DNA of 64,000 nt from Nocardia vinacea NBRC 16497 (GCF_000308835.1 NZ_BAGN01000215.1:1-64000), one strand, 5' to 3'; shown: positions 25,141 to 33,722, counted from the first letter of the stretch. Translations and numbers: made by a program. The notes: a model not told the origin generated them from the sequence alone.

Positions 25141-25161
25141 GCTTTCCGAATAGCGGAAAGC
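25141..25161. promoter_or_regulatory. IclR-type operator 2
   Basis: GCTTTCCG-N5-CGGAAAGC is an 8-bp perfect inverted repeat and the stronger of the two copies. It ends 19 bases before the -10-like TAGCGT (25181-25186) of the iclR gene, so bound protein would cover the -35 region and repress iclR. Confidence 0.65.
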
Positions 25162-25192
25162 TGAAACCGGTCCGCTGTGTTAGCGTCGCAGC

Positions 25193-25960
25193 GTGGAACC
25201 TTCCGGCGTGCAGACCGTCGCCCGTGCCCTCTCGGTCCTGGATTGTTTCCGTGGCGGCGAGGAGCGCGGCGTTTCGGAGGTGGCCCGGCAGCAGGGGCTC
25301 GCCGTCAGCACCACCCATCGCCTGCTCTCGGCCCTGGTGCAAGCGGGTTTCCTGGAGAAGAACGCCGAATCCAGCAGATACCGGATGGGCCGAGCGCTCG
25401 CCGAATACGGTCAGATCGCCTACCGCCAGCACCGCATCTACCTGGCCGAACCGTATTTGGAGCAACTGGCCAACACCACCGGAGCCAGCGCGTCGGTGGC
25501 GACCCGACACGATATCCACGCCGTACTGCTCGGCACCAGCCGCTGGCGCGAAACCGACGGCCATGCCCTGCAGGGCGTGCGGCTGCCGTTGCACGCGAGC
25601 GCACTCGGCAAGGCCCTGCTGGCCTGGTCACCGACCTCCGATGACGAATTGCGCGGACTCCCCTACGAAGAAGGCACCGAACGGTCGGTGTCCGGCCCGG
25701 ACGAACTGCGCCGCGAACTCACCACAACCCGCGAGCGCGGCTACGCCTACAACGACGAGGAACTCGATCCCGGCTTCCGCACCATCGGCCTGCCCATCCT
25801 CGACGAGGCGGCCCGCGAACAGGGCGGCAGCTGCCGCTTTGCCCTCGGATTGCGCGGCCCGACCACGCTGATGATTCCCGAGCGGGTGCCGTTCTTCATC
25901 GAGTTGGCGAAGGTGACGGCGCAGGAGATAGCGGACAGGTTCGCCGCCGCATCCGGCTGA
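25193..25960 (+). CDS. IclR-family transcriptional regulator of the sulfur cluster
   Basis: This 255-residue regulator has an N-terminal winged helix (QTVARALSVLDCF; GVSEVARQQGLAVSTTHRLLSAL) and the C-terminal IclR effector domain (LPLHASALGKALLAW; GYAYNDEEL; SCRFALGLRGP). It is divergent from the importer/monooxygenase operon and probably senses a sulfonate or sulfur metabolite. The GTG start lies six bases after TAGCGT, without a Shine-Dalgarno site, so the message is probably leaderless. Two CTTTCCG-N5-CGGAAAG repeats in the shared control region are its likely targets. Confidence 0.9.
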   Translation: MEPSGVQTVARALSVLDCFRGGEERGVSEVARQQGLAVSTTHRLLSALVQAGFLEKNAESSRYRMGRALAEYGQIAYRQHRIYLAEPYLEQLANTTGASASVATRHDIHAVLLGTSRWRETDGHALQGVRLPLHASALGKALLAWSPTSDDELRGLPYEEGTERSVSGPDELRRELTTTRERGYAYNDEELDPGFRTIGLPILDEAAREQGGSCRFALGLRGPTTLMIPERVPFFIELAKVTAQEIADRFAAASG

Positions 25961-26049
25961 GTCGTGCCGAAATAATTCCGTGCGGGAATAGCTGTGGCCG
26001 GGATACGTTGCTTCGGGGTGGTTAGTGAAGCGAAGGAAGGGGCTGGTCG

Positions 26050-27462
26050 GTGGCAACCGAGGCAGTGGAGTCGTCTGTCGGTCTGCGATCCGATCGAGGT
26101 GCGATCCTTGCTTCGCTGATGCTTGCGACGGGGCTGGTCGCGCTGGATTCCACCATTATCGCCACTGCGGTGCTGACCATCACCGACAACCTCGGCGGCT
26201 TCTCGCAATTCCCGTGGTTGTTCTCGATTTACCTACTGACACAAGCGGTTACGGTTCCGGTGTACGGCAAGGTTGCCGATACGGTCGGGCGCAAGCCGGT
26301 AATCCTGTTCGGGATCGCGGTTTTCGCGCTCGGCTCACTGCTCTGCGGTGTGGCGACGAGCATGTTGGGACTGATAATTTTCCGCGCGGTGCAGGGTATC
26401 GGCGCGGGCGCCATCATGCCGATGACCATGACAATCGCAGGCGATCTCTACACCCTGACCGAACGCGCCAAGGTACAGGGCTATCTGGCCAGCGTATGGG
26501 CCATCTCGGCGGTGGTCGGGCCACTGCTGGGCGGACTGTTCGCCGAATACGTCAGCTGGCGCTGGATATTCCTGATCAATATCCCGCTGTCCGCACTGGC
26601 CGCGTGGATGCTGGTGCGCAACTTCCAGGAGAGCACGGTACGGCGCAAACAGCGCGTCGACTATCTCGGTGCGGCACTGCTCACCATCGGCGCGGGGGCA
26701 CTGATTCTCGGATTGCTCGAGGGTGGACAGGCCTGGGCCTGGTCGTCGCCCACCGGTATCGGCATCTTCGTGGGCAGCGCACTCGTGCTGGTGCTGTTCG
26801 GTCTGGTGGAGCGGCGGGCCGCGAATCCGATTCTGCCACTGTGGGTTTTCACGCGACGGGTCATTATCGCCAGCAGTCTGGTCTCGGTGCTGGTCGGCGC
26901 GATCCTGCTCGGCATGACCTCGTATGTACCGACTTTCACCCAGGGTGTGCTCGGCACCGGGGCGCTGATCGCCGGTCTCACCGTCGGCGCGCTCACCCTC
27001 GGCTGGCCGCTGGCCGCCTCCCAGGCCGGAAAGGTTTACCTGCGCATCGGTTTTCGCGCGACCGCGCTGATCGGCAGCACCCTGGCCACACTCGGTGCCG
27101 CCACCACCCTGCTGATCGATGAGAATTCCACGCTGATCCAGGTCGCCGCTTCGTGTTTCGTGATCGGCACCGGCATGGGCCTTGTCGCCACCCCCACCCT
27201 GATCGCGGCGCAGACGACGGCGGAGTGGTCCGAGCGCGGCGTGGTCACCTCGGCGAATATGTTCGCCAGGTCATTGGGCAGTGCGGTCGGTGTCGCGATA
27301 TTCGGCGCGATCGTGAACTCGCGCGTCGGCGATACCGACCATCCGGCTCCGGCATTGTTGTCCTCGGCGGTGCATCTGGTTTTCCTCGCGGTCGCCGGAA
27401 TGGCCTTGGTCATGGTGATCGCATCCGCGATGATGCCGCGCCGGGGCGCGAACGCCGCCTAG
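26050..27462 (+). CDS. MFS multidrug exporter, DHA2 (14-TM) family
   Basis: This 470-residue transporter starts ASLMLATGLVALDSTIIATAV, the DHA2 motif in helix 1. It has GKVADTVGRKPVIL (motif A), RAVQGIGAGAIMPM (motif B) and WRWIFLINIPLS (motif C-like). It should expel drugs or toxic metabolites with protons. A GTG start is chosen because GAAGGAAGGGG lies eight bases upstream. It follows iclR by 89 bases; a weak ATTCC-N5-GGAAT repeat (25975-25989) lies between them, so co-transcription is uncertain. Confidence 0.9.
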   Translation: MATEAVESSVGLRSDRGAILASLMLATGLVALDSTIIATAVLTITDNLGGFSQFPWLFSIYLLTQAVTVPVYGKVADTVGRKPVILFGIAVFALGSLLCGVATSMLGLIIFRAVQGIGAGAIMPMTMTIAGDLYTLTERAKVQGYLASVWAISAVVGPLLGGLFAEYVSWRWIFLINIPLSALAAWMLVRNFQESTVRRKQRVDYLGAALLTIGAGALILGLLEGGQAWAWSSPTGIGIFVGSALVLVLFGLVERRAANPILPLWVFTRRVIIASSLVSVLVGAILLGMTSYVPTFTQGVLGTGALIAGLTVGALTLGWPLAASQAGKVYLRIGFRATALIGSTLATLGAATTLLIDENSTLIQVAASCFVIGTGMGLVATPTLIAAQTTAEWSERGVVTSANMFARSLGSAVGVAIFGAIVNSRVGDTDHPAPALLSSAVHLVFLAVAGMALVMVIASAMMPRRGANAA

Positions 27463-27615
27463 GGGCAGCGAACGCGTCCACCTCCACCACATGCCCTGCG
27501 AACGACACCCACGCGGTCGTCGTCTGTGCCGTATGCCGTCAGGAACTCGATCGGCGCGATGTGCAGGCGCGACTGCCCCGCCCGACGATTGCCGAGCGCC
27601 CGGTCAGATCCGTCA

Positions 27616-28359
27616 TTACCAGGCAGAACGCCGATCGGCGATTTCGGTCAGCGCGCGATCACGCTGCTCGACGGGCAACTCTTCGGCGGCGGCGCGGACC
27701 ACGTCGATCGCGGATTCGGAGAGCACGTCCAGCGTGCCGCGATACTCCGGCCATAGATCGTGTTCGGCTGTGGCCCAGAGCATTTCGATGAGCTTGTCCC
27801 GAGGAGCGAGGTTGACGAAGCGTTTCAGCTGTGCGGCATCGTCGACGAGGTGGGCCGAGCGGACGAGTGCGATGCCATCGAGTGCGGATTCGGTGGCGCG
27901 GGCCGCGGTATCGGAGATCGAGGCGACCAGATCGCCGAGTGTGATCCAATCTTCGCGTGCCGCAAGCTCTTTGCCGACGGCGACAATGGTCGCCTCGGGC
28001 AGGCCACCGATAATGGCCGCGGAATGGCGTGGATCGAGTCGTGCGGCGATTTCGGCGAGGAAGTCGACCGGCAGGCGTTTGGCGACATCCACCGCATGCG
28101 ACGCATCGAGCACGCCCGACATCCGGGCCGCGAGCAGTGCACCGCGGCTGCGCGCCACCATTTTCGCGGTGATCGGCGTCGGAATCACTTTGGACGCCTG
28201 GGCGACCCGCCGCAGTCCGGCCTCCTGTCCGGCCACGAACAGATCTGTGACCTGACGGCGGAATTCTCGCAGATCCGCATCGGGTACGTCGGCGAGGTAG
28301 GCGAGCTGCTCGACCGGAACCCCCAGTGTCCGTGCGAGTTTCAGCAATTGCGCGGTCAC
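27616..28359 (-). CDS. Unknown all-helical protein (247 aa), second gene of a pair
   Basis: I do not recognise a named family. The protein looks helical throughout. Repeated modules such as LPVDFLAEIAARLDPRHSAAIIGGLPE resemble the superhelical N domain of MgtE or HEAT-like repeats. There is no signal peptide, membrane helix or obvious catalytic motif. The GTG start at 28359 overlaps the stop of the small upstream gene (GTGA), so the two are translationally coupled and probably form one functional unit. It is convergent with the MFS exporter, with 153 bases of unremarkable DNA between. Confidence 0.65.
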   Translation of the reverse strand: MTAQLLKLARTLGVPVEQLAYLADVPDADLREFRRQVTDLFVAGQEAGLRRVAQASKVIPTPITAKMVARSRGALLAARMSGVLDASHAVDVAKRLPVDFLAEIAARLDPRHSAAIIGGLPEATIVAVGKELAAREDWITLGDLVASISDTAARATESALDGIALVRSAHLVDDAAQLKRFVNLAPRDKLIEMLWATAEHDLWPEYRGTLDVLSESAIDVVRAAAEELPVEQRDRALTEIADRRSAW

Positions 28360-28565
28360 AGTCCGGCCGCCTTCTTGACCGGGCCACGCAGGAAGCGCGG
28401 CAGAAAGTCGAGCATGCCGAAGGCCGCGGTCTTCAGCTCGTTCGCCTCCCGCCATCGGGCATCGACGATCGCCTGCGCGAGCTCGGCTTGCCGCTCCGGG
28501 CTCAGCGCGGCAATCCCCGGGGGTAGGTCATCGGTTATGAGTTCCGCCAGCGTCTGCTCTGTCAT
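28356..28565 (-). CDS. Small hypothetical protein (69 aa), first gene of a pair
   Basis: This 69-residue acidic, helical protein (TEQTLAELITDDLPPGIAAL; ALSPERQAELAQAIVDARWREANEL) has a short hydrophobic C-terminal part (FLPRFLRGPVKKAAGL). The ATG follows GGAGG at about six bases. It is coupled by a four-base overlap to the larger helical protein. No function can be assigned. Confidence 0.65.
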   Translation of the reverse strand: MTEQTLAELITDDLPPGIAALSPERQAELAQAIVDARWREANELKTAAFGMLDFLPRFLRGPVKKAAGL

Positions 28566-28727
28566 GGTTGCCTCCGTCGGGCGCATCGGGTTCATGATCA
28601 CGTGGGGCGATTTGCGGCTGGATGCAAGGAAACGGTGCTGTTCGGGGTCAATGACGGGGTCGTGTGCCCTAACGTCGGAGCATACGACCGAGTCGTCCGA
28701 TCGGTCACGGGTGGATCGGTGGTCGCC

Positions 28728-30113
28728 ATGGGTGTCGAGCGCACGGTGGATATCGCGGTGATCGGCGGCGGACTGGCCGGATTGACGGCGGCCCGTCAGT
28801 TGCGTCGCGCCGGATTCGATGCGCTTGTCGTCGAGGCGCGGGATCGGGTAGGTGGTCGCACACTGAACCATCCGATCGGGAGCGGCAAGATCGTCGAGGT
28901 CGGTGGGCAGTGGGTAGGTCCCGGTCAGGACCGGGTGCTGGCTCTGATCGATGAATTGGGGCTGGAGACGTTTCCCACTTACACCACCGGTCGGCATCTG
29001 TTCGAACATCGCGGGAAGCTGCGACGCTATCGCGGTCGGATTCCGTTGATCGCCTCCCCCGCCCTGCTGGATGCCTATATCGGTCTGCAGCGGTTGGATC
29101 GGATGTCCCGCCTGGTACCAGCGGACGCCCCTTGGTCGGCGGCGCGGGCGAGGCAGTGGGACGCCGAGACCGTCGAGTCGTGGATGCGACGCAATCTGCA
29201 TTCGGAGATCGCACGCCGGGCCATCACGATGGTCTGCAAAGCGGTGTGGGCCGCCGATCCGGCCGACGTGTCACTACTGCATCTGCTGGCCTATCTCAAT
29301 GCCGGTGGCGGTGTGGATTCGATGATCGAAACCGAGGGTGGCACACAGCAAACCCGCATCGTGGGCGGTTCGCAACGAATCTCGATGGCGCTGGCGGAGC
29401 AGTTGGGCGAGCACGTGCTGCTGAATACGCCGGTGCGCAAGATCGAGCAGACCCAGGGTTCCGTCGTCGTGCACGGCGATGACACCCGGATTCTGGCCCG
29501 CCGCGTGATCGTGGCGATGAGCCCGGCACTGGCAGGTCGGCTTGTGTACTCCCCTGCGCTGCCCGCCGATCGCGACCAGCTCACTCAGCGCATGCCGAAC
29601 GGCTCGGTCATCAAGACCATGGCCGTATACGACACACCCTTCTGGCGTGCCGATGGGATGTCCGGACAGGTCACCGCGGCCACCGGCCCTGTGAAGGTCA
29701 CCTTCGACAACTCCCCGCCGGACGGGAACCCCGGCGTGCTGCTCGCTTTCCTGGAAGGCGGCGATGCCCGGCGACTGGGCCGATACCCGGTCGAGGAACG
29801 GCGCGATATCGTGATCTCCAGCCTCACCAGGTTTTTCGGCCCGGCAGCGGCCACACCCATCGACTACATCGAGAAGGACTGGTCCGCCGACGAATGGACC
29901 CGCGGCTGCTACGGGGCCTTCATGCCGCCCAACACCTGGACCGAATACGGCCCCGCCCTACGCGCACCGATCGGCCGAATCCATTGGGCCGGAGCCGAAA
30001 CCGCGACAGTGTGGATGGGTTACATGGACGGGGCGATCCGCTCAGGTGAACGTGCCGCCGCCGAGATCACCGCGTTGGTCGCTGGGGACCGGAAGCCCAC
30101 AGCGGTCATCTGA
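28728..30113 (+). CDS. Flavin-containing amine oxidase (monoamine oxidase family)
   Basis: This 461-residue protein has the FAD-binding GGGLAGLTAAR, then VVEARDRVGGRT, the GGQWVGPGQ stretch, the middle GGSQRIS motif and the C-terminal flavin motif WAGAETATVWMGYMDGAIRSGERAA. That is the complete set for the MAO/putrescine oxidase group. It oxidises an amine to an aldehyde with release of hydrogen peroxide and ammonia. The cysteine that binds FAD covalently in mammalian MAO is replaced by threonine (ETATVWMGYMDG), so FAD is probably non-covalent. The start is uncertain (no Shine-Dalgarno site); 28728 gives the normal N-terminus. It faces an amino-acid permease across a gene scar. Confidence 0.88.
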   Translation: MGVERTVDIAVIGGGLAGLTAARQLRRAGFDALVVEARDRVGGRTLNHPIGSGKIVEVGGQWVGPGQDRVLALIDELGLETFPTYTTGRHLFEHRGKLRRYRGRIPLIASPALLDAYIGLQRLDRMSRLVPADAPWSAARARQWDAETVESWMRRNLHSEIARRAITMVCKAVWAADPADVSLLHLLAYLNAGGGVDSMIETEGGTQQTRIVGGSQRISMALAEQLGEHVLLNTPVRKIEQTQGSVVVHGDDTRILARRVIVAMSPALAGRLVYSPALPADRDQLTQRMPNGSVIKTMAVYDTPFWRADGMSGQVTAATGPVKVTFDNSPPDGNPGVLLAFLEGGDARRLGRYPVEERRDIVISSLTRFFGPAAATPIDYIEKDWSADEWTRGCYGAFMPPNTWTEYGPALRAPIGRIHWAGAETATVWMGYMDGAIRSGERAAAEITALVAGDRKPTAVI

Positions 30114-30127
30114 CCGTCAGGTGCGGC

Positions 30128-30330
30128 TTATCCCGCAGCCGATCGGGTGAATTCGGCCCGCCACCGTTGCGTCTCTTGATTCGCTTCGATATCCACTGGC
30201 CGAAAGTCCCTCATCTGCAACCAAATTGATCTCCGACCGGGTCAGTGGCCACGGCGGTCCGCTGACCTCCTCCCCCTCCGCCCGGATTCCGGCGATCACG
30301 ATCAACTGACCACCGCGTGCCAGGGCCGCC
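30128..30330 (-). pseudogene. C-terminal fragment of a class I SAM methyltransferase, frameshifted
   Basis: One minus-strand frame reads ALARGGQLIVIAGIRAEGEE, then GPPWPLTRSEINLVADEG. A second frame continues with FRPVDIEANQETQRWRAEFT and a stop at 30128. Both pieces are typical of the last 65 residues of small-molecule SAM methyltransferases (GGxLLVI...GPPWPLTRxEl...RWRAEFxR). The N-terminal SAM-binding half is absent and a frameshift lies near 30225. The 5' edge merges with an FAD-protein fragment. Confidence 0.6.
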
Positions 30331-30418
30331 GCTCGTGCACGGTGGCCGGAAGTCCCTCGCGCGCAAGGGCTCCGGCGAGCACAGTGCCCGCGATACCACC
30401 GCCGATGATCGTGACCAT
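30302..30418 (-). pseudogene. N-terminal fragment of an FAD-dependent monooxygenase
   Basis: A GAGGAGG site precedes an ATG at 30418. The 38-codon frame begins MVTIIGGGIAGTVLAGALAR and reaches TVHERRPW, the FAD-binding first 35 residues of a PHBH-type monooxygenase. It then runs into the methyltransferase fragment and stops at 30302. The rest of the gene, normally about 350-400 codons, is gone. It lies 23 bases after the permease stop on the same strand. Confidence 0.65.
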
Positions 30419-30441
30419 GCGCCTCCTCGGGCCGCCGTCGC

Positions 30442-31872
30442 CTACGCCACCGGTTCGGTTACCGCGCCGCCCTTGCCGAGCTTGGTCATCGCCAGGTAGC
30501 CGCCGCAGACCAGCACACCCCAGACCGCTCCGACGACAATCGCGGTGCGCCCGCTGTCGGTCCAGAACAACAGGACGACAACCAAACTGAGGAAGGCCAG
30601 CGCCAGCCAGGTGGTGATCGGCGCACCGGGCAGGCGGTAATCGCTGGCGGGCAGTTCACCACGGCCGACCTTGGCGCGATAGATCAAGTGACACACCAAG
30701 ATTACGCCCCAGACGAAGATGATGCCGATGGTGCTGACCGAGGTGATGTAGTTGAATGCCTTGTCCGGCGAGATCACATTGACGATCACCCCGATGACCA
30801 TCGCGGCCGCCGAAGCAGTGATGCCGACATACGGCACCGCGCGCGAACTGAGCTTGTTCAGCCCCGCGGGCGCTTCCCCGTGCAGCGACAGGGTGCGCAG
30901 CATGCGGCCGGTGGAGTAGATGCCGGAATTGCACGACGACAGCGCCGCGGTGAGCAGCACGAAATTGATGATGCCCGCGGCACCTGGAATGCCGATCTGC
31001 TGGAACACCTCGACAAACGGGCTCTTACCCGCGTGGAAGTTGCGCCAGCTCGCCACCGACATGATCACCACGAGTGCGCCCACATAGAACAGGCCGATGC
31101 GGAACGGCAGGGTGTTGATCGCCTTGCGCAGCGTCGTACGCGGATCCCGTGCCTCGCCCGCGGTCACACCGACCAGTTCGACGCCGACGTAGGCGAACAA
31201 TACGATCTGCAGCACCAGCAGCGACTGTCCGAAACCGTTCGGGAACACACCGCCATCGGCCCACAGATTGGTGACCGTGGGGTCGGCGGCATGGCCGAAG
31301 CCGATCGTCAGCACGCCGATGCCGATGAGGATCATCGCGACGATCGCGGTGACCTTGATGGCGGAGAACCAGAACTCGCCCTCACCGAACAGCCGCACCG
31401 AGATCAGGTTGGCGCAGAACATGACCGCCAACACCACCAGCGCGGTCAGCCACGGCGCGATATCGAACCAGTACTGCACATACTTCCCGGCGACAGTGAT
31501 CTCGGCCATACAAGTGGCCACCCACACCGCCCAGTACGACCACCCGGTGACGAATCCCGCGAAGCGCCCGAGGAATTCGTGCGCGTACTCGGCGAAACTG
31601 CCCGAGATGGGCCGGTAGGTCAGCAACTCCCCCAGCGCCCGCATGATCACGAAGATCGCCAGACCCGCCGCGAGATAGGCCAGGATCAGCCCCGGCCCCG
31701 CCTGCTCGATCGCACCGCCCGCACCATAGAAAAGACCCGTGCCGATCGCACCACCGATCGCGATCATCTGAATGGTCCGCGGGCTCAGCCCCCGGGAGTA
31801 CCCCTCTTCACCGGATACGGCCGGGTCGGCGGGCGCCGAATCAGCTTGTAGCTGACGGTCGGAGGCTGTCAT
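30442..31872 (-). CDS. APC-family amino acid permease
   Basis: This permease of about 476 residues has twelve predicted helices and the AAT-family signature: GLSPRTIQMIAIGGAIGTGL at helix 1, RALGELLTYRPISGSFAEYA at helices 2-3, and WSYWAVWVATCMAEITVAG. The group imports amino acids such as GABA, proline, D-serine or aromatic residues with protons; which one is not clear. The ATG at 31872 is chosen with AAGGA 13 bases upstream; an ATG seven codons earlier (31893) is possible. Its position near an amine oxidase gene suggests amine or amino-acid use, but the two are on opposite strands. Confidence 0.88.
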   Translation of the reverse strand: MTASDRQLQADSAPADPAVSGEEGYSRGLSPRTIQMIAIGGAIGTGLFYGAGGAIEQAGPGLILAYLAAGLAIFVIMRALGELLTYRPISGSFAEYAHEFLGRFAGFVTGWSYWAVWVATCMAEITVAGKYVQYWFDIAPWLTALVVLAVMFCANLISVRLFGEGEFWFSAIKVTAIVAMILIGIGVLTIGFGHAADPTVTNLWADGGVFPNGFGQSLLVLQIVLFAYVGVELVGVTAGEARDPRTTLRKAINTLPFRIGLFYVGALVVIMSVASWRNFHAGKSPFVEVFQQIGIPGAAGIINFVLLTAALSSCNSGIYSTGRMLRTLSLHGEAPAGLNKLSSRAVPYVGITASAAAMVIGVIVNVISPDKAFNYITSVSTIGIIFVWGVILVCHLIYRAKVGRGELPASDYRLPGAPITTWLALAFLSLVVVLLFWTDSGRTAIVVGAVWGVLVCGGYLAMTKLGKGGAVTEPVA

Positions 31873-31969
31873 GGATCGTGCGGTCCTTCCCATGGAGCTC
31901 GAGAGCGATCAGCCCGTCACGCTACCGGCCGCACCGCCGGAGCGCCGGGCGACCCGAACCACACCGGGA

Positions 31970-32797
31970 TCAGTGCAGGCGGAAGCCGTGATTCGCCAGG
32001 GACTCGCGCAGCCGGTGGCGGCCGTTGAGGCTGGCGGCGGAGGCCAGGCGGGCCAGGACGCGCTCGGTCCAGGAGTGCGAGAGTCGCTGTTCGGCGTAGA
32101 ACTCGGCGATCCGGTCTTCGTAGGCCGCGACGTGGGTGCGTTGGGTGGGGAGGTCGTAGGTTTCGTGGTGGAGGACGGCCGGTTGCGGGAGGCGCGGTTT
32201 GACGCGGGCGTCCTCACTCGGATCCGGATGTCCGACAACGAGTCCGAAGACCGCGAAGACCTGTTCGGGCAGTTTCAGTTCCGCCGCAACCTGTTCCGGG
32301 TTGTTGCTGATCGCACCGATGTAGACGGTGCCGAGGCCGAGGGATTCCGCGGCGACGACCGCGTTCTGCGCGGCCAGGGCGGCATCGATGAAACCGACAT
32401 AGCTCGATTCGAGGTAGTCGGCACCGGCCAGTGGCGCTTCGTGGTCCTCGGCCAGTTGGCGCAGCCGGGCGAAATCGGCGGTGAACACCAGCAGCACCGG
32501 TGCCTGTTCGATATGTGCCTGCCCGCCGGCCAGCGCGGCCAGGCGGGCCTTGCGCGCCGGATCGCGGACCGCTATGACGCTCCACACCTGCAGATTGGAG
32601 GAGGTCGGCGCGGACTGGGCCGCCGAGATGAGCAACCGCAGGGTGTCATCGGAGACCGGATCGGCGAGGTAGCGGCGCACCGAGCGATGCTCGTGCAGCA
32701 CCTGCAGCACCGGATTCCACTCGGTGGGCTCGGTCGGATCGGGATCCCGATAGCGCTGCTGGACGGCGTGGGCGGGGCTCGGCACGGTCTGCGTCAT
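31970..32797 (-). CDS. Nitroreductase-family NADPH-dependent FMN oxidoreductase
   Basis: This 275-residue protein resembles NfsA/NfrA-type nitroreductases. HRSVRRYLADPVSDDTLRLL is followed by AAQSAPTSSNLQVWSVIAV, both FMN-phosphate contacts, then AALAAQNAVVAAESLGLGTVYIGA and VFGLVVGHPD. It reduces nitro compounds, quinones or free flavin with NADPH. The ATG at 32797 has AGGA eight bases upstream; an in-frame ATG at 32806 has none. It is divergent from the siderophore-interacting protein gene, with an iron box in the shared region, so iron control of both is possible. Confidence 0.88.
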   Translation of the reverse strand: MTQTVPSPAHAVQQRYRDPDPTEPTEWNPVLQVLHEHRSVRRYLADPVSDDTLRLLISAAQSAPTSSNLQVWSVIAVRDPARKARLAALAGGQAHIEQAPVLLVFTADFARLRQLAEDHEAPLAGADYLESSYVGFIDAALAAQNAVVAAESLGLGTVYIGAISNNPEQVAAELKLPEQVFAVFGLVVGHPDPSEDARVKPRLPQPAVLHHETYDLPTQRTHVAAYEDRIAEFYAEQRLSHSWTERVLARLASAASLNGRHRLRESLANHGFRLH

Positions 32798-32867
32798 GCC
32801 GATCATCCTGTGACATCTACGGCGCGCCCGTCTGCGGTAACCCTCAGCATGAACCGAACCAGGTACG

Positions 32868-32886
32868 GTTGGTAAGGCAAGCCTAA
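32868..32886. promoter_or_regulatory. IdeR/DtxR-like iron box upstream of the siderophore-interacting protein gene
   Basis: The 19-mer GTTGGTAAGGCAAGCCTAA matches the IdeR consensus TTAGGTTAGGCTAACCTAA at 14 positions, including the right half AAGGC..GCCTAA. It ends 22 bases before the TTG start of the siderophore-interacting protein gene, where repressor binding would block transcription when iron is sufficient. Confidence 0.65.
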
Positions 32887-32908
32887 TTAGCAATTAGTGG
32901 AGGTTACC

Positions 32909-33673
32909 TTGGCACGACCCCGCACCACCCTGACGGTGCAGCGCACCGAGCGGCTGACCCCGCATCTGATCCGGGTGTATTTCGGCGGATCCGGATTCGC
33001 CGCGTTTCGGCCGAGCGAGTTCACCGACTCGTATGTGAAGTTCATTTACCCGCGCGACGGGATCGACGTGCTGCGCACCTACACCGTGCGTTCGGTCGAT
33101 CCGGAGGCCGGCGAGCTGGCCGTGGACTTCGTCTACCACGGTGACGAGGGCATTGCCGGTCCGTGGGCCGCTTCGGTGCGGCCGGGCGACACCATCGACT
33201 GCTTCGGACCGGGCGGAGCCTACGCCCCGCGTACCGATGCCGACTGGCATCTACTGGCGGGCGATGAGGCAGCGCTGCCCGCGATCGCGGCCGCGTTGGA
33301 GGGTATGTCCGCCGATGCGGTCGGGCAGGCCTTCATCGAGGTCGCCGGACCCGATGACGAACTGAAACTGGACAAGCCCACCGGCATCGAACTGACCTGG
33401 CTGCATCGCGGCTCACGCGAGCCGGGCGATGTGCTGGCCGAAGCCGTGCGCGCGGCGACCTGGCGCGAGGGCCAGGTGCAGGTCTTCATCCACGGCGAGG
33501 CCCGCGCCGTCATGCAGGACCTGCGCCGCTACGTCCGCCGCGACCGTGGCGTCTCCGCCGAATGGGCGAACTCGATCTCCGGCTATTGGCGGCGCGGCCG
33601 CACCGAGGAGGGCTTCCGCGAATGGAAGGCCGAATTCAAGGCCCAGGACACCGAGGATGCGCCGACCAGGTGA
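32909..33673 (+). CDS. Siderophore-interacting protein (FAD-dependent ferric-siderophore reductase)
   Basis: This protein of about 254 residues is of the SIP/ViuB family. The N-terminal FAD barrel carries LRTYTVRSVDPEAGELAVDF (RxYTxR flavin motif). A short NAD(P)H domain (WHLLAGDEAALPAIAAALE) follows, with the C-terminal YWRRGRTEEGFREWK. It reduces ferric siderophores in the cytoplasm to release iron. Translation probably starts at the TTG (32909), which has a strong GGAGG five bases upstream. The in-frame GTG at 32897 would itself overlap that site. The iron box just upstream predicts induction by iron starvation. Confidence 0.92.
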   Translation: MARPRTTLTVQRTERLTPHLIRVYFGGSGFAAFRPSEFTDSYVKFIYPRDGIDVLRTYTVRSVDPEAGELAVDFVYHGDEGIAGPWAASVRPGDTIDCFGPGGAYAPRTDADWHLLAGDEAALPAIAAALEGMSADAVGQAFIEVAGPDDELKLDKPTGIELTWLHRGSREPGDVLAEAVRAATWREGQVQVFIHGEARAVMQDLRRYVRRDRGVSAEWANSISGYWRRGRTEEGFREWKAEFKAQDTEDAPTR

Positions 33674-33681
33674 ACGGCCGA

Positions 33682-33722
33682 AATCCCATGGCGCCCGGAT
33701 GTTCGCCGGTCGCCATGGGATT
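33682..33722. terminator. Bidirectional terminator hairpin
   Basis: AATCCCATGGCG (33682-33693) and CGCCATGGGATT (33711-33722) form a perfect 12-bp stem with a 17-nt loop that contains a further CCGG/CCGG pair. It fills the 60-base gap between convergent genes (the siderophore-interacting protein and an ABC binding protein) and should stop transcription from both sides. Confidence 0.75.

Noticed and set aside
25975..25989. ATTCC-N5-GGAAT repeat before the MFS exporter gene
   Set aside because: Arms of only five bases are expected by chance; no regulator gene other than iclR is adjacent and the half-site differs from the IclR sites.
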